Assembly (NCBI RefSeq): GCF_036324505.1
Contig: NC_086369.1
Span: 15,541,281 to 15,605,280, forward strand
Direction: 5' to 3'
Length of the DNA stretch: 64,000 nucleotides
Source: Eleginops maclovinus
Lineage: Eukaryota > Chordata > Actinopteri > Perciformes > Eleginopidae
The notes beneath the pieces are model-generated. The model ran no database searches. It was not told where the DNA came from and was given only the letters and a program-made list of their open reading frames with translations. The position numbers were made by a program, and so were the translations under genes. Below are positions 51,851 through 64,000 of this stretch, one piece after another; the stretch's first letter is position 1, and each line of letters starts with the position of its first letter.

Positions 51851-52038
51851 ACTCAATGAGCCGTCCCTCGCTGCAGCAGGGCCAAAGCCATGTGATTTCT
51901 CAGGCTTACTCAGCCTTACTGGCCCTGCAGCACAGGGGTCTTGTAGAGTCAGAACTCCACGAAGTCTCTTCTTATTGCCACGCTCTGCAGGAGAAAGCAT
52001 TGGGCAATGATGCCGTTACTGTCACAGAGTCAGAGGAG
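51851..52038 (+). other. candidate coding exon of an unidentified plus-strand gene (61 codons from its ATG)
   Basis: A plus-strand acceptor-like site (ccatacctgcag) ends at 51850 and a donor (GAGGAG/gtatgt) follows 52038. From an ATG at 51856 the frame is open for 61 codons and reaches the donor in phase 0. The translation is rich in predicted helix (A-Y-S-A-L-L-A-L-Q-H-R-G-L-V-E-S-E-L, then E-V-S-S-Y-C-H-A-L-Q-E-K) and no competing long frame lies opposite. It matches no family I recognise, and no partner exon was found. It may be a chance frame or an exonised fragment. Confidence 0.28.
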
Positions 52039-52164
52039 GTATGTCTGCGGCGGCTCTGGAGGTGACAGCTCAGCCAGATTATGAGGGGGCCGAAGTTCCT
52101 GATGCATTGATCCTTTGACACCTTACTTTTTTTTTTAGGCATGCTACAGGCATGGCCCTGGGGC

Positions 52165-52335
52165 TCGGTTTAATGATCGGTCCTCTTCTTTGGTCCAGAA
52201 TAAAATATAAATAAATATTGGTCTGAATTTGGCACAGATATTCATGGAGCCCAGAGGCTGAATCCCAATGACTTATCCAGTGAAATATCTCAACCATTAC
52301 TGGTTAGATTGGCATACAGTTTAGTTCAGATATTC
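52165..52335 (+). mobile_element. fragment of a teleost interspersed repeat (first piece)
   Basis: Contains atattcatggagcccagagg, ctgaatcccaatgacttatc and gtgaaatatctcaaccatta. These are successive blocks of a common percomorph repeat whose next part lies at 52940. Confidence 0.55.
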
Positions 52336-52939
52336 ACCAAACTATAAAGCAAGGCTCTTCTGTTAGTCTGTATGTGGGTTTCATATTTGCATATCTCAAA
52401 AAGCCATCTACTTCACACTTTGTGGGTGTATTGCAGGAAGTCAAGAGGAGAGCTGGGTCGGATTTAGGGCACTTTGGACACTCAACACGTTCACTAAAGT
52501 TTGATAAACGAGCGGACCTCGCTGTGTGATGCAGCGCAGGCGTAAGTCGAGACTATTGTCCTTCACAGGCCTGATGCAGTTCACTTTTGCTCCTAGATGC
52601 CAGATAACTAACGGTGCACCTCAAAATGTGAAAGTGGCTAATACACCCCTTTGAAAACTAATGCATCTGCTAAGTGTGTTTCACCAGTGTTTCTGAAAGT
52701 AGCCGCACTCGAGTGTTTTCTACCTTGAGGCAGATTGCAGAGATTGCAGTGTGAGGACCCAGGGGAGAGCATTGTTGGAGTGTAAATTTTTTTGGATGTT
52801 CTTCAGAAAGTTCCAAGCAAAAAAACCATGAGCCAAGCAATCGGCCAGTTCTGAATAAGCATATTTTCAACGGGCACAGCAGTACTGGTTCTCAGAATCT
52901 GGTTCCCTTCATTTATCACATATCGCCTCCAGCAAGAGG

Positions 52940-53130
52940 GACATTGTTGTTTTTGTGAAATATCTCATAATCTATTGGATGGATTGCTGTGACATTTGGT
53001 AAACACATTCTTGCTCCTCTCAGCATTAATGATAACCATCACTACATGGTGTTGTGTCTTATACTGGGACAAAATATGACCAAATACCTGCAAACCGAAT
53101 ATGAAATACCTGTTAGCATCCCGTGTTAGC
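52940..53130 (+). mobile_element. fragment of the same repeat (second piece)
   Basis: Contains gaaatatctcataatctatt, ggatggattgctgtgacatt, tgaccaaatacctgcaaac and gttagcatgcc, in the order of the element also seen at 52165. Confidence 0.6.
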
Positions 53131-55809
53131 ATGCCTTGCAGCATTCAGTTCAAAGTATAGCCTCACAGAGCCGCCAGCTTGAAGACATCCCAGAGTTTAT
53201 TTCACACCCCCTGTTCTCACTTATAACATCATTAAGTAAGTTTACTCCATCCTCAACTTATTCTCACGGGTCAGAGTTCACGTAAGTCCACTAAAATGTG
53301 CTGTAAGGGTGTGATCGAGTGTTCTAGGGGCCCGGTCCGTCCAGAGCTGGTGGATGGATGGACTGCATGAGATAATAAAATGCAGCAGCGGAGTCCAGGG
53401 CGGTCATCTTTCTCGCTTTCTGCCCAGATTCTGGCTGGCTGTATTTGTCTTTGTCCTCCCCTCTACGGCCCATGATGGATAGCAAAAAGAATACGGCTGA
53501 TGGTGAGAGTTTTTATCTTCTACTCTTTTTTTGTGTCTTCCTTTTTTTTTGTCCGGATCACCATTAGCGAAGCGCCAAAGTTAAGGGCTGGAGAGATGAA
53601 CTCTGTGAAATTCAATCATGGGAATTGAAGGTTCTGAAGCGTGAGGTCTTGGCCTCATGGGCCGTTTTGAGATTGCTTCAGATTAATTAATGTCAAAAAG
53701 GAGTGGAGGGTGAGGCTGTAGAGGACAATTATTTATGTGACTGCCGGGCATGGTGTTCGCTGCTCACAGTAACGAGAGCAGGCCGCCGATTCTCCTCCGC
53801 GTTAAGAAGATATTTTATTCCCACTCAGTAATTTCCAAAAGCCAAAAGCAATTTAAGAGAAGATAAAGTAGGCAAAAGCTAGCCATGGCTAAATGGATAG
53901 AAAAATAAAGCCACTTATATAAGTACTCAAGGCGTGCATAATCCACAGTGGGGAACACTTCCACCATCTCCTGTGCATTGTAATCTTCACAAGGCAGAGC
54001 CTCGGTTAGAAAGGGAATAACCACTCAATTAAATCAGTCTATTTCATTTAGAAAGCTTGACTTTGTCCAGTAGAAACAAATGCACCACTTCATTGTGAGC
54101 TATTTTTGACCAGGGATCGTGCATCACTATGGCAATGCTATAAGCTAAAAATATAAGTTCTGCAGCCTCCCCTTAGTCAGTGGAGGTTTTACATCCCAGA
54201 TTAAGAAGACAAATACACTGCTTCTCATGGTCGCAGGGGAGTGATTGTTCACCAGCAACTGTCTCAGGAAGCTGGAATAAATCCTCCAATTTCTAACTCA
54301 GCAGAAGCTATTAGTTTCTTTCAACACCATCTTGTGTTTCAGGGTGACTCCGCTGGCCTCTCGCCACACACTGCTGTCTGTTCGTTCAATGCACAAGAGT
54401 GTCCTCAATAACGGAGAGCCTTACACACAGATGCATTAAATGAGCATGAAACACTCTCACGTGCAAACACAAGCAGGGGAGGATGCATCTGCGTGATGCA
54501 CTCGGAGCAGGTGTGCACAGGAAATCAAGATTGGTCTTCACACTACGCTGCGTTTCTATCTCCAGAGTTTCAGAAAGCCTGATTTATGTTTGCTTTTCTC
54601 TCTCAGGTCTGCAGAGGAAAGCAAGAAAATGACAACAATCTGAGGGGCTTTCACAGTTTGCTTAGTCTCACGGAGGTACACAGACTGAATAAATTGAACC
54701 GCTTTGGAAGAAATGTTGAACTTACATTAAAATATGTGTTCTCTTGGTGAATGCAGCACATCACTGGGTTTGTGTTTTACAGAGCAGAGTTTAATATCCC
54801 CAAAATAACTTTCATAAAACTCCCCATTTGAAGGAAGCAAAAATAAGCACCGAGGACGACAACAACAACCACAACTTGCACTAACGGATAATAATCATTC
54901 TCATTACGGGGATATTATCGGTTCTTATTATTCTCAGTAATGCAGATCCTGTTTTTTTTATAATGAGCCTGCAATATGGAGCAGGAACTCATTAGGAAGA
55001 AGGCACCACTGGAAATACAGACATCCATCATCTCTGCAGGGGCTAACTGCAAGAACATAATAAGCTGCCCATTCCCTTCCAACTTTATTGACAAGCAAGG
55101 AGGTGCCTGGGTAATTGTTTTTGCCTCACTTTGGACAAGTTAATTAATTTCAATTACTGGCAGCTCTGCAGGTTTGGGTTGTAAGTCAATACTGGACCAG
55201 ACTGTGCAGGAGGAGAGTCAGACATGTATTTCAAGAAGGAGAGCAGGAGTGTATGTTGCATTTACCTGGGAGTATATTTAGACACCCTTCTCTCTGAAGT
55301 TGTCTGAAGCCTAATACGAGAGACTGAGCTCACACGAGTCTCGCCGTCGCACACGGTACAACAGCAACCGTCAAATTGGCTTTAGAAAACGAGAGCATCT
55401 GCTTGTTTCCGGGAAATTTCAGGCCACTGCAAAAAAAAGGAAGTAACTCTATTTGCTTTGAACAAGCCTTTACCCCCTCCCCCACCACCACCACCACCAC
55501 CCAGGAGTCACCTCATCCCATCTTTGAGGCATGCCTTTGGACAAGATGAAAGCAAATGTGTGAACACTTCAGTCAGGGGACGCTACACAAGCTATAGAGA
55601 TGGTTCATGTGAAGTAAAGTGCCTTTAAAAGCAAGAATTCAAAGGAGAGGCGGTTTGTAATGGCTTACCGGCATCGGCCAGACTGCACGCTTTTGCACTA
55701 AATTGAAAAAGCATCATCAAAAGCCGGTAGATTTTTTAAGGCAACACACTCTGTTGAGCAGAGGGATGTGACTGTGTTACAAAATACACTACTAAATAAG
55801 GAGGACACC

Positions 55810-56095
55810 TAATTAAAGAGGCCCTATTCTGCTTATTCTCAGGTTCATAATGTATTTTGTGCCTCTTTCCAAGCTTTAATGTTCAAAAAGCTCTTTATTT
55901 TTCTCACTGCTTTTTCATCTGTCTGAAACCAGAGCCCAGCCTGGCCAGCTCTGTTGTGATTGGTCAACCGCTTAGCGATGTCCCGCCCCTTATCACCTAC
56001 AGTGTGTTGGAGCATCTGTACAAGATTGGTAGGCAAAATTTGTCTCCATGTTGAGATATTTCCCAGGATTGAAGTGCAAACATCCTGATTCCTGT
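55810..56095 (+). mobile_element. old copy of a non-autonomous DNA-transposon-like repeat
   Basis: Begins agaggccctattctgcttat and tctcaggttcataatgtatt, a start recognised from many fish genomes, with gctctgttgtgattggtcaa further in. The right end is unclear. Confidence 0.6.
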
Positions 56096-59000
56096 TGAGA
56101 TCTTTGCCTCGTAAGACTCCCTGAATAATTCAAACATAACTCACATTTTCTGCAGTGTAAATATGAAATGTAATTAATCAGAGAAGACACATTTTGGTTG
56201 ATTTAAAATGAGTTCCAGCCCTGGAGCGAGTTAAGTGCATCAGTCAGTAAAGATGCCGATTATGTTAGATGATATTTGCAGTTTGCTTTAACGGTGCAAT
56301 ATTCTATATGGGATCATTAGCAGGTTGTTTTTTCTCGCAGCTTATACAGCAATTAGTCATATTATGCTCGCTCAGCACGCATCACCTAACAGTGCGACCC
56401 ATATGTGAGACATTCTGTAAACCTCTGCTCTTTATGAGAGTTGCAGGCATGCTTAGCTCCTGGGCTTCTTCAAGGTTTCATATTGCTCTGTGAATCTTAC
56501 AGGAGATATATTACCAGCTGTTTGCAACAGATTTAAAGAATTAAATATTTATCTCCTCTGATCCATTATTAATTCAGCATTCATCGGATGTCTGGGATAG
56601 TCATTCATTCTCAGACCTTCTTACGAGACAGGATGTGATCTATTGCCCTCTGTAGTGACAACAAAGCTGGCGTTATCGGTGCAAGTCTACATTTTAAGCC
56701 GCCAAATACTAATTATTTTTTAATTGTGGGCTTGAAATCTTTCCCTCAGGAAGAGCACTGATTTCCCAAGTGGGATCCTTTGGTTGGAATAGGCAACTAA
56801 AGAAATACAAAGCCTCACTTCATCGAGCCACGTGAGAGACACAAGTACTACCATAATAGCTCCCTGTAAGGATGGATTACAGAGCAACCAGGGGCCCAAA
56901 GGGTCCTAGCCTTCAACTACAACATGTCACTCAAAAAGACATCAAGGAAGAGACTCAAAACGACCACAAATGCACATGAAAGTCCAGACACTTCAACAAC
57001 GGCTATGAAAATGGGAAAAGCATTTAGAAAAAAACACAAAATGACTACAAAGCAACAACAAGAACAACTACAGCACCGTCGTGTCCATTTGCATGTCTGT
57101 GCCCAGGGGCCAATTGTCTCATAATCCACCAACCGCCACATGGATCCCTCATTAACTGATTGGTTAATTGCTCAGAATCTGCAAAACGATGACCCCCTGC
57201 TGTGGCCTTAGGGACTTTGGGATTGTGTCAACGTTTCCCCACGCCGGCTCGTTCATCCCCTCTCTCCGCCGCTCGTGTGCGGAGCGTGAAGCATGACATT
57301 GGATTTACAGTGTAATGGAATAAAGGGTATTGTTTCGCATCTGTGAGAGGGGAGGAGAGGGGAGGAGAGGGGAGATAAACCCCTGACCTGCACGGCTGGG
57401 AAGTGGATCAAAGGCCGTGCATACACAGGACGGAAGAATTGTGTTCGAAATGCTTCCCGGAAACAGATCATTGTGTTTGGTTTTCTTTTCATGTTGTGTT
57501 ATGGGCGTTATTGAGGGAGATGAGGAGTGAATGAAAGAGGTCATCATGTAGGGATCAAACGCTGCGCGGTGACAGGTGTGGTGTTTTCCTCCACAGAAAC
57601 AGACATGATGAAATTCATACTCCGTGGTTCAGTCCAAAATGAAGATTACTCAGCACTCTTTGCATTCAATGGGAAACTCAATCAGGAGGAATAATATTAT
57701 CTGCCTTTCTTTCACAAAAGGTCCATCTTCCTCTTTGACTCCCACCATTTCATCTCTATTCATTGACTTTTATCAGGGAGAAAAGAGTTCCATTATCAGT
57801 TAATTAACTCTTATCTGATTTCCTCTTATAACACTTTTCCAGTGTCACGCCGAAGCATAAGTCACAATGTGGCCGTCCACTACCACAACTCTATTTTCCT
57901 TTCTACATGCAGGAGGAGACAGGGCTCTATTTGTTGGGTTGAGGCTCAGAGACTGAAGGTCACACAGATGTAATTAGTCTGAATCCTAATGACTTCTTTT
58001 GGAAACTGGCAGCCGTAGTTCAGTTTATGCTCTTGACTTTCCCTCTGCTCTTTATCAGTGTGATAATGCAGAAGTTAATCACTATCTTTTTACACTGCAA
58101 ACCACTTGGGTGCGAGCTGCAGGAGTCTGAAGTCTGGGAATAATGTAATAACAACAATAGAAATGAACATTTAAATGTACTTTTAGGGACTGGGCCTTGA
58201 TCCATGCAGACTCAAATGAGACAGTAGCTACGGTGCCATACTTGGTTCTTCATGAATTAAAAGCACAGGACAATACCTGTAAAACTATGTAATGAGGGGA
58301 GAGCAGACGTGTTCAGGTCTTAAAGGAGAGAGGGTCAACAGTGTTTCTGCAGCTACTCCAAAAAGAAAACGTGTTTCTAGGATGTGAAATCAGTGAGCAT
58401 TAGACCTCCACAGACTGTGGACAGAGCAGAGAAAGGACAAGACTAGCTGTGATTGGAGATAGAAGCCTCATTAAGACTGTTTTTGTATTGATAAGTTGAT
58501 CTACAAATTACCCAAAAGCTGTGTGTATAGCTCCAGTTCATGGCTGGATGTTAGTATTTTAGTTACATGAACATATGTTCATGGTTCCCAGAGACTTTGT
58601 AATGACCAATAAAGTCAATCTGTATTCGCAGCTCTTCGCCTTAAAACAGTTAGCTGCAAAAGAGGTTATAATTGTGATTGCTGAAGATTAAATGTGGGGA
58701 AGGTTTTTAAGAATACAGTCGAAAAGTTTTAGAATGGTGTTTTGCATATCCTGTAGCTGTGTCAGCAAAAGGCTTGGTTAGATGAATTGGTGGCTCTACT
58801 TCAGAATCAGTTTCAGGAGCAAGGAAATCAACTCTGTTTTAGTGCATAATCACAGTGTGCTAATACGTATTCAGACTTTGAATAACATTGTGCCAGAAAT
58901 AGCATCTGTCCAAAAGGAGAAACCACACAAGGTTAAAGATGTACACACTCAGAGGACTTGATAAACAAAATGCCCCAAAATATATACATGTATTCCTCCT

Positions 59001-59372
59001 CAGCATGACTAGTGAACGCCTGACTTTATTCTCCAAATGCATACAAATTAAAAACTTTTCCCCTCATCTTCACGCCTCAGAACTCAGAGAAATCACCGGA
59101 TCTGAATAAATACACACATTTTAATAATGTCAACAACACTAACCCACAAGGTGTTGGAAAATCCACCGAGGCCCCGCAGCCCACACCCTGTCTGATTAAA
59201 TATTCTAAATAGATGCAAAAAGGTGGAGCAGACAAAGACAGGTGCTGACGAATCATATCCTTTATCTCTCCGCTCATTACACAAAATCTCCCCCATCAGC
59301 AGAGCCGGCCAACACGGCATCAAAGGGAGAGTAGGAGTGACGCGTCCATCCTAATTAGTGTGACAGAGCGCT

Positions 59373-59589
<217 letters not shown>

Positions 59590-59695
59590 TGAATCCAGCT
59601 CTGATTCCCTGCAGTCTGTTGTGCATCCTGGCATTGAAATCATGAAAACTCCTGGCACCTTCAAACTCATTAAAAAACATAGCTGATGTGTAAGC

Positions 59696-59738
59696 ATGCA
59701 CACATGCACACACACATGCACACACACACATACACACA
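59696..59738 (+). repeat. imperfect CA-rich tract with CATGCA units
   Basis: Three ATGCAC-type interruptions within a CA background, about 110 bp from the pure array at 59374. Confidence 0.85.
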
Positions 59739-60869
59739 GCCCAGCAGTAGTTTGGTGACACTCCGACACACACAATCCCAGAAATAAGTGTTGGCACAGG
59801 AAGTTGAATCACGCATATTCAATGTGAGCGGCTCTGACTGCCTGTCATCTTGCATGCGCTCACACTTCAGTCCGGTAAGGGGGTTTTCTGCAAAGGAGCT
59901 CCAGTTACTCAGCAACTTTAGTTTGGCCCAACATCAGAATTCAATTAAAATGTAAATTTCTGCTAAGCTGATAAACGGGAACAACAGTGCCCTCAGTTTT
60001 TCAGATAGGAGGCGTCTTTTCTCACAGACTCAGGTGCTGTTGTGTTGGACAGCAGCTGAGCAGCAGGGAACAGGAGGACTTAACAGAAGGTCAGAGGTCG
60101 GAGGATTCAGGACATTCAGAGGGATTTACTTCTGCACAAACACATATCTCCTACGCATTGACAGCTCCCAGAAAAACTCAATCTGGTCCGCACCTGCACC
60201 TTTGAAGTTCCTCTACAAACTGCAGAGGCAGGAGAAACATTGTTTGCAAGGAGCTGACACATTCTCTCCACTCGTTGTACTTTCAGAAAGAAAAAGAAAA
60301 GCAGCAGATGCACGTCACGTCAAACCAAATACGCTGAAGGGCAAATGCAACTCTTTGGAACACTGACTCCAGATAAGAATTACAACATCTCAGAAACATA
60401 TCTCCAGAATGTTTCTGCTCCGACTCTCAGCTGACTTTCTAATTTTCATCATTCAGATTATGCCTCTGGTGGATATAAGTCACAAACGCACTTGGCTGGA
60501 TGACAGATTTACATTCGGAGGATAGAAAATGCAAAACATTCGCACATACTGCTCTGCTTCCAGAGCCTTTCAGAATGATCATATCCAGCAGGTAGAATAC
60601 AAATGCAACATTAAATAATGTATGCTCAAACACACACCTGTCTGCATCCCCCCAATGAACAAAGTACTCTGTAAACTTCATACCAAAGTCTAAAAATACT
60701 CAAAGACGACGTAAAGTCCTGAATACAAATCTTATTTAACCAAAAGCACGATAAAATAATCAGCAATAAGCACGGCAAGAATCCAGAGTAAAGCTACTGA
60801 GTGTGCATTGTGTGTATTTTAGATGCTTTGTACTAAGTAGTAGTAAAATGCTGCCTGATATATCACAAA

Positions 60870-61670
60870 TGGTAAAACATACCAAGGTAGAAGTTAAATC
60901 AAAAGACAAGTTACTTTTGCCTTTCTACACAAGTTTTTTATTTTTAATAAGACAATGGGAATTCTGTACTATTTTAGCTATTGTGTGGAAGTGTGGGGCA
61001 ACACGTACAGGAGTATTATAAATCCACTGTTTATGTTACACAAAGGAGCAGTACCAATTACTCATAAAGTGGACTTCAGAGAACACACAGATTGTCAGGA
61101 CTTTTGAAACTTAAGGATTTAGTTGAGTTCCAGACACTACTAGTTATATTCAGGGCAAAAAGCCATGATTACCAGAACATTTACAAAACCTGTTTGTTTT
61201 CAGTTCAGAGGATGAGGAGCGAAGAAGGACGTTTCATTTTAAGCATCAGTAAGCACCACTTTAAAGCAGATGTGTATTTCAGTGGTTGGAGTCAAACTGT
61301 GGAATTGTCGACAGAATGATTCAAAGGGTTGTATGAATATTTTCAGTTCAAGAAGATGTTTACAGAAAGACTAACTAACCTTTATGAAGTGGCAGCTAAT
61401 CTGTTTCCTTCGTTGACTGTGAATTAGTGTGTGTCGCTTGTTTCTTTTCTCACCCTACTATAAGTGTTGGAAGTAACCATAATAGACAGACCATCTATTC
61501 TGATTGTTTATTTTAGTTTTGAGTAAGGGGCAGGCACAATAACATGTATTCTTCTCCCTGCTCCTTTTCGCTCATGGAATGTGTAAATAGAGTTGTGTTC
61601 TGAATTAATTTTCTATTCTGTTTGTTCTTATGTTGTGCACCATCATGTGCGGAACAAATACAATGAAATG
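60870..61670 (+). mobile_element. degenerate 3' end of a non-LTR retrotransposon (LINE, Jockey/L2/Rex-like group)
   Basis: Broken plus-strand frames translate to the end of a reverse transcriptase ORF: around 60975-61050, V-E-V-W-G-N-T-Y-R-S then I-I-N-P-L-F-M-L-H-K-G-A-V, and from about 61100, L-K-L-K-D-L-V-E-F-Q-T-L-L-V-I-F-R-A-K. The VWGNTY ... LF-LxK-A motif followed by a FQT..I-YKA/FRAK motif is typical of this LINE group in fish. At least one stop (about 61105) and a frameshift disrupt it. The tail (gtgcggaacaaatacaatgaaatgaa) looks like a LINE 3' end. It is an inactive relic. Confidence 0.75.
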
Positions 61671-62389
61671 AAGTACTTACTCCAAATACAAGTACATCAA
61701 CGTTGTACTTGGACTTGTAATGTACTCCTTCCCCCTGACATTGAGACATCCTCACTTATCCTGTCATCACATATCCTGCCCTCTAGACCGCACCAGTGAG
61801 GAGGAGGAAGAGGAGGAGACGTGATGAAGGTGCTCATCATGCTGCTGACAGCTGATGGTGATGAAAGCTGGGAGACAGCAGACATTTAAAAACAAGTGTG
61901 TGTGTGAAGAAATCCACACACACACTGTTTTTACTGAAGGGAAAACATGCCTTCAGTCTCCTAACTTTCCTTCAAAAGCATCTCTTAAATTGAATTGTTG
62001 AGTGGGCAGTTTACACAGAGAGAGGCAGGAATCTGTTAGAAATTAAATGTCTTGCATTAAAGCTTTCTGTATGCATCATGCTTTTGTATCCGGGGGAAAC
62101 TTTAAACAGTGTAAACTCACACCTTTGCTCGGGCGTCTGACGGCTATCCCCTCCTGAAAAGACTCTGAGGGGGAAATCAATACCAGGCATATACTGTATA
62201 TTTTTTGACATCTTATCCACCCTCACCCAGACCAGGAATGTGCTTTTCAAGCTGGATTTCTAAAAGGTGTGGCTATCTTTCCCCCACCACTGCATGCCTT
62301 TAAATGCTGCAGCTTCTGTATGCACGGCCTGGCAGCGCGATACATCTTTGAGGGACGACAGAGGGTAATTGAGACGTCTATGGTGTTGC

Positions 62390-62560
62390 TCAAACGGCCT
62401 TGAAGACCTCGATAATCTCCGGATGGGCTCGCAGAATATCCTTGAGCAGAGTGTACCGTGTTGTTTCCATTATGCAGATGTTTATAGCGGGGATGTAATG
62501 ATTACTAAGGCAGTTTGAATGATGGATTGCTGCCCGTTTCCCTAAATGCAAATATTTCCC
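62390..62560 (-). other. candidate terminal coding exon of an unidentified minus-strand gene (56 codons plus stop)
   Basis: On the minus strand an acceptor (gatgctttcag) ends at 62561 and an open frame runs 56 codons to TGA at 62392-62390. Its second half, I-C-I-M-E-T-T-R-Y-T-L-L-K-D-I-L-R then A-H-P-E-I-I-E-V-F-K-A-V, is strikingly protein-like, with many C/G third positions (CTG CTC AAG, GAG, GTC TTC AAG GCC). A second, weaker acceptor (gccttag) at 62505 would shorten it. I do not recognise the protein. No clear poly(A) signal follows on this strand before the LINE relic. It could equally be a conserved noncoding block that happens to be open, or a pseudogene piece. Confidence 0.3.
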
Positions 62561-63664
62561 CTGAAAGCATCAATTACTCAGAGGGAAACACAGTGCTTAT
62601 CTAACTGTATTTAACACTGACACCACACACACATGAATGAGCGAACAAAGGCTGGATTACCTGCATGAATATTAGATAAAGCATGTAAGTGCATTTTAAT
62701 TCTTAATTATATGTTAATAACAAAAGAGCATCTTCTCCCACAGTCCCAGGAGCGCCACGTTTTTGACTTCTATTTTGCGGCTTGTTTTTGCCATCAGATT
62801 TGATCAGATTTGACTCGCACACTATACTTCTCTTCCCCCAAAAGTTTTATAATCAAGTGTGCACACATTGTGATTTGTATGCAGCTTAGTGATGCAGCAG
62901 CTGAGAGGCTAAGATATGAAAAATGAATGTCCTTGAGTTTCCACTCTGCTGCTGCGCTTTCCACATGAGGGCTGCGATTGATCTTGATCGAGCCCAATTA
63001 TTTTTTCCATCTTAAGAATGAAACTTTGGAGCAAATGTCGATGCCATTTCTGTCACAAGAAGAGTTATAAAAGACATAAATCAATACTGAAGCAGGAGCA
63101 GTGTTTCCCTCAGCAACAGGTGCAGGCTGCAGGCTGACATGAGGCAGAAATCCTATCCGGTGCAACACTGCCCTCTAGACGCTAAACACGGGATTACTCA
63201 TTCATCTTTAAACAACACACATGAGCATTAGTGGGGCACTAAAATCAACCTCTAGATCTACAGGACAGTTTTATAGGGTTAGATTCATAAAAATGTACAT
63301 TTTCAGTAGGAGTTCCCTCTGTGATTCCATCCACTGCAGCCCAGCAATTACACAGTGCATATGATTGGAACAAAAAGGCGTTTGAAGGAACTTTTGGGGT
63401 ATTTTCACATTGAGTTTACGGCCAGACAGCGTGTCTTTGTATGGTCATTTTAGTCAACTGCTAAAATAAGTTGTATTATAAGTAAAACAAAGTAATTTAG
63501 CATCATCTTAAATAAATGCTTTGAAATGAAGGCTTTATTTTATGTTTGAAACAAGGCGTGTAAGTCTATTTTAGAAGCAGTGTTGCTTTTGTTCCTCTAC
63601 AGTGCAGGGAAATGTTTGAAGGAGACTTCATACACAAACTAAATCAAGAGAACAGCACAAGCAG

Positions 63665-64000
63665 GTTATGAACAACAGTTTAATACAGAAGACGGACCTC
63701 TCCCCAAATCAAAAACACAGATCAGTTCCGGTTCCCTCGCACAGCTGAGTGGATTTCATGTCACCACTGTGGGAATGAACATGAAGATAGCACACAGGAC
63801 GGTCATTACAGAGGAGCCTGTAATTATTCATTATCTATTCATCACCATGTCAGTCAATCCAGTTCAGAATCTACATTCGCTTTTCTACCTCGCAGCGTTC
63901 GGGGTTTTTTAGGCATCAGTGACCGACGCCCCAGGATTTGTCATCACAAAACACATAATTACAATTTAAATTCTCCACAAAAAAACCCTTTTATATACTT
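63665..64000 (-). other. possible 3' UTR end of a minus-strand transcript
   Basis: On the minus strand an ATTAAA hexamer (63684-63679) is followed by a T/G-rich stretch, the pattern of a poly(A) site. The sequence before it (to 64000) shows stop codons in the frames read and no recognised protein. Weak evidence; the hexamer is common by chance. Confidence 0.15.

Noticed and set aside
53415..53503. Plus-strand exon-like piece with ATG-ATG and a gtgaga donor
   Set aside because: Frame upstream of the ATG is closed and only ten codons precede the donor; too little to support.
53815..54024. Minus-strand frame with E-V-F-P-T-V-D-Y-A-R-L-E-Y-L
   Set aside because: Protein-like at first sight, but acceptor and donor signals are poor and the rest is a generic hydrophobic run.

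Overview
The window looks like teleost fish nuclear DNA, probably from a percomorph. It has vertebrate-style split genes with very long introns, about 20 (CA)n/(TG)n microsatellites that together cover roughly 3.5-4% of the sequence, a tRNA-derived SINE with a typical teleost 3' tail, and degenerate copies of several interspersed repeats familiar from percomorph genomes. There is no operon structure, CRISPR, rRNA or tRNA gene. Nearly all long open frames are chance frames or read-through of dinucleotide repeats.

One gene can be identified with confidence: the 5' end of semaphorin 5A (sema5a), on the minus strand and running right to left. Three coding exons were found by reading: 17506-17359 (start codon, signal peptide, and a C-x-x-TEHP segment), 7456-7357 (start of the sema domain) and 4572-4527 (the LFRL-LEDL-LIQ strand). 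All three have canonical splice sites and their phases join exactly into 98 codons. The rest of the sema domain, the PSI and thrombospondin repeats, the membrane segment and the tail must lie beyond the left edge. A CpG-rich block at about 47.87-48.42 kb ends, on the minus strand, in a strong splice donor and is the likely promoter and noncoding first exon. Intron sizes would be about 30.3, 9.9 and 2.8 kb.

Layout: 1-4526 is intron after the third coding exon; 4573-7356 is a short intron with a 19-bp minisatellite and two long CA arrays; 7457-17358 is an intron with a twin CA array; 17574-47867 is the giant 5' intron with most of the microsatellites, a SINE, several old repeats, an isolated CpG-rich islet (23.9 kb) and an exon-like block (30.6 kb); 48.4-64 kb is upstream flank with old repeats, the decayed 3' end of a LINE, and the longest CA array (214 bp). 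Three further exon-like intervals (43.27, 51.85 and 62.39 kb) have good splice signals and open frames but match nothing I recognise.

The most notable observation is that a (CA)41 tract, in the pre-mRNA sense, starts at most four bases inside the intron after the sema5a signal-peptide exon, so that the splice donor merges into the microsatellite. No unknown multi-gene system was found, and I do not claim one.
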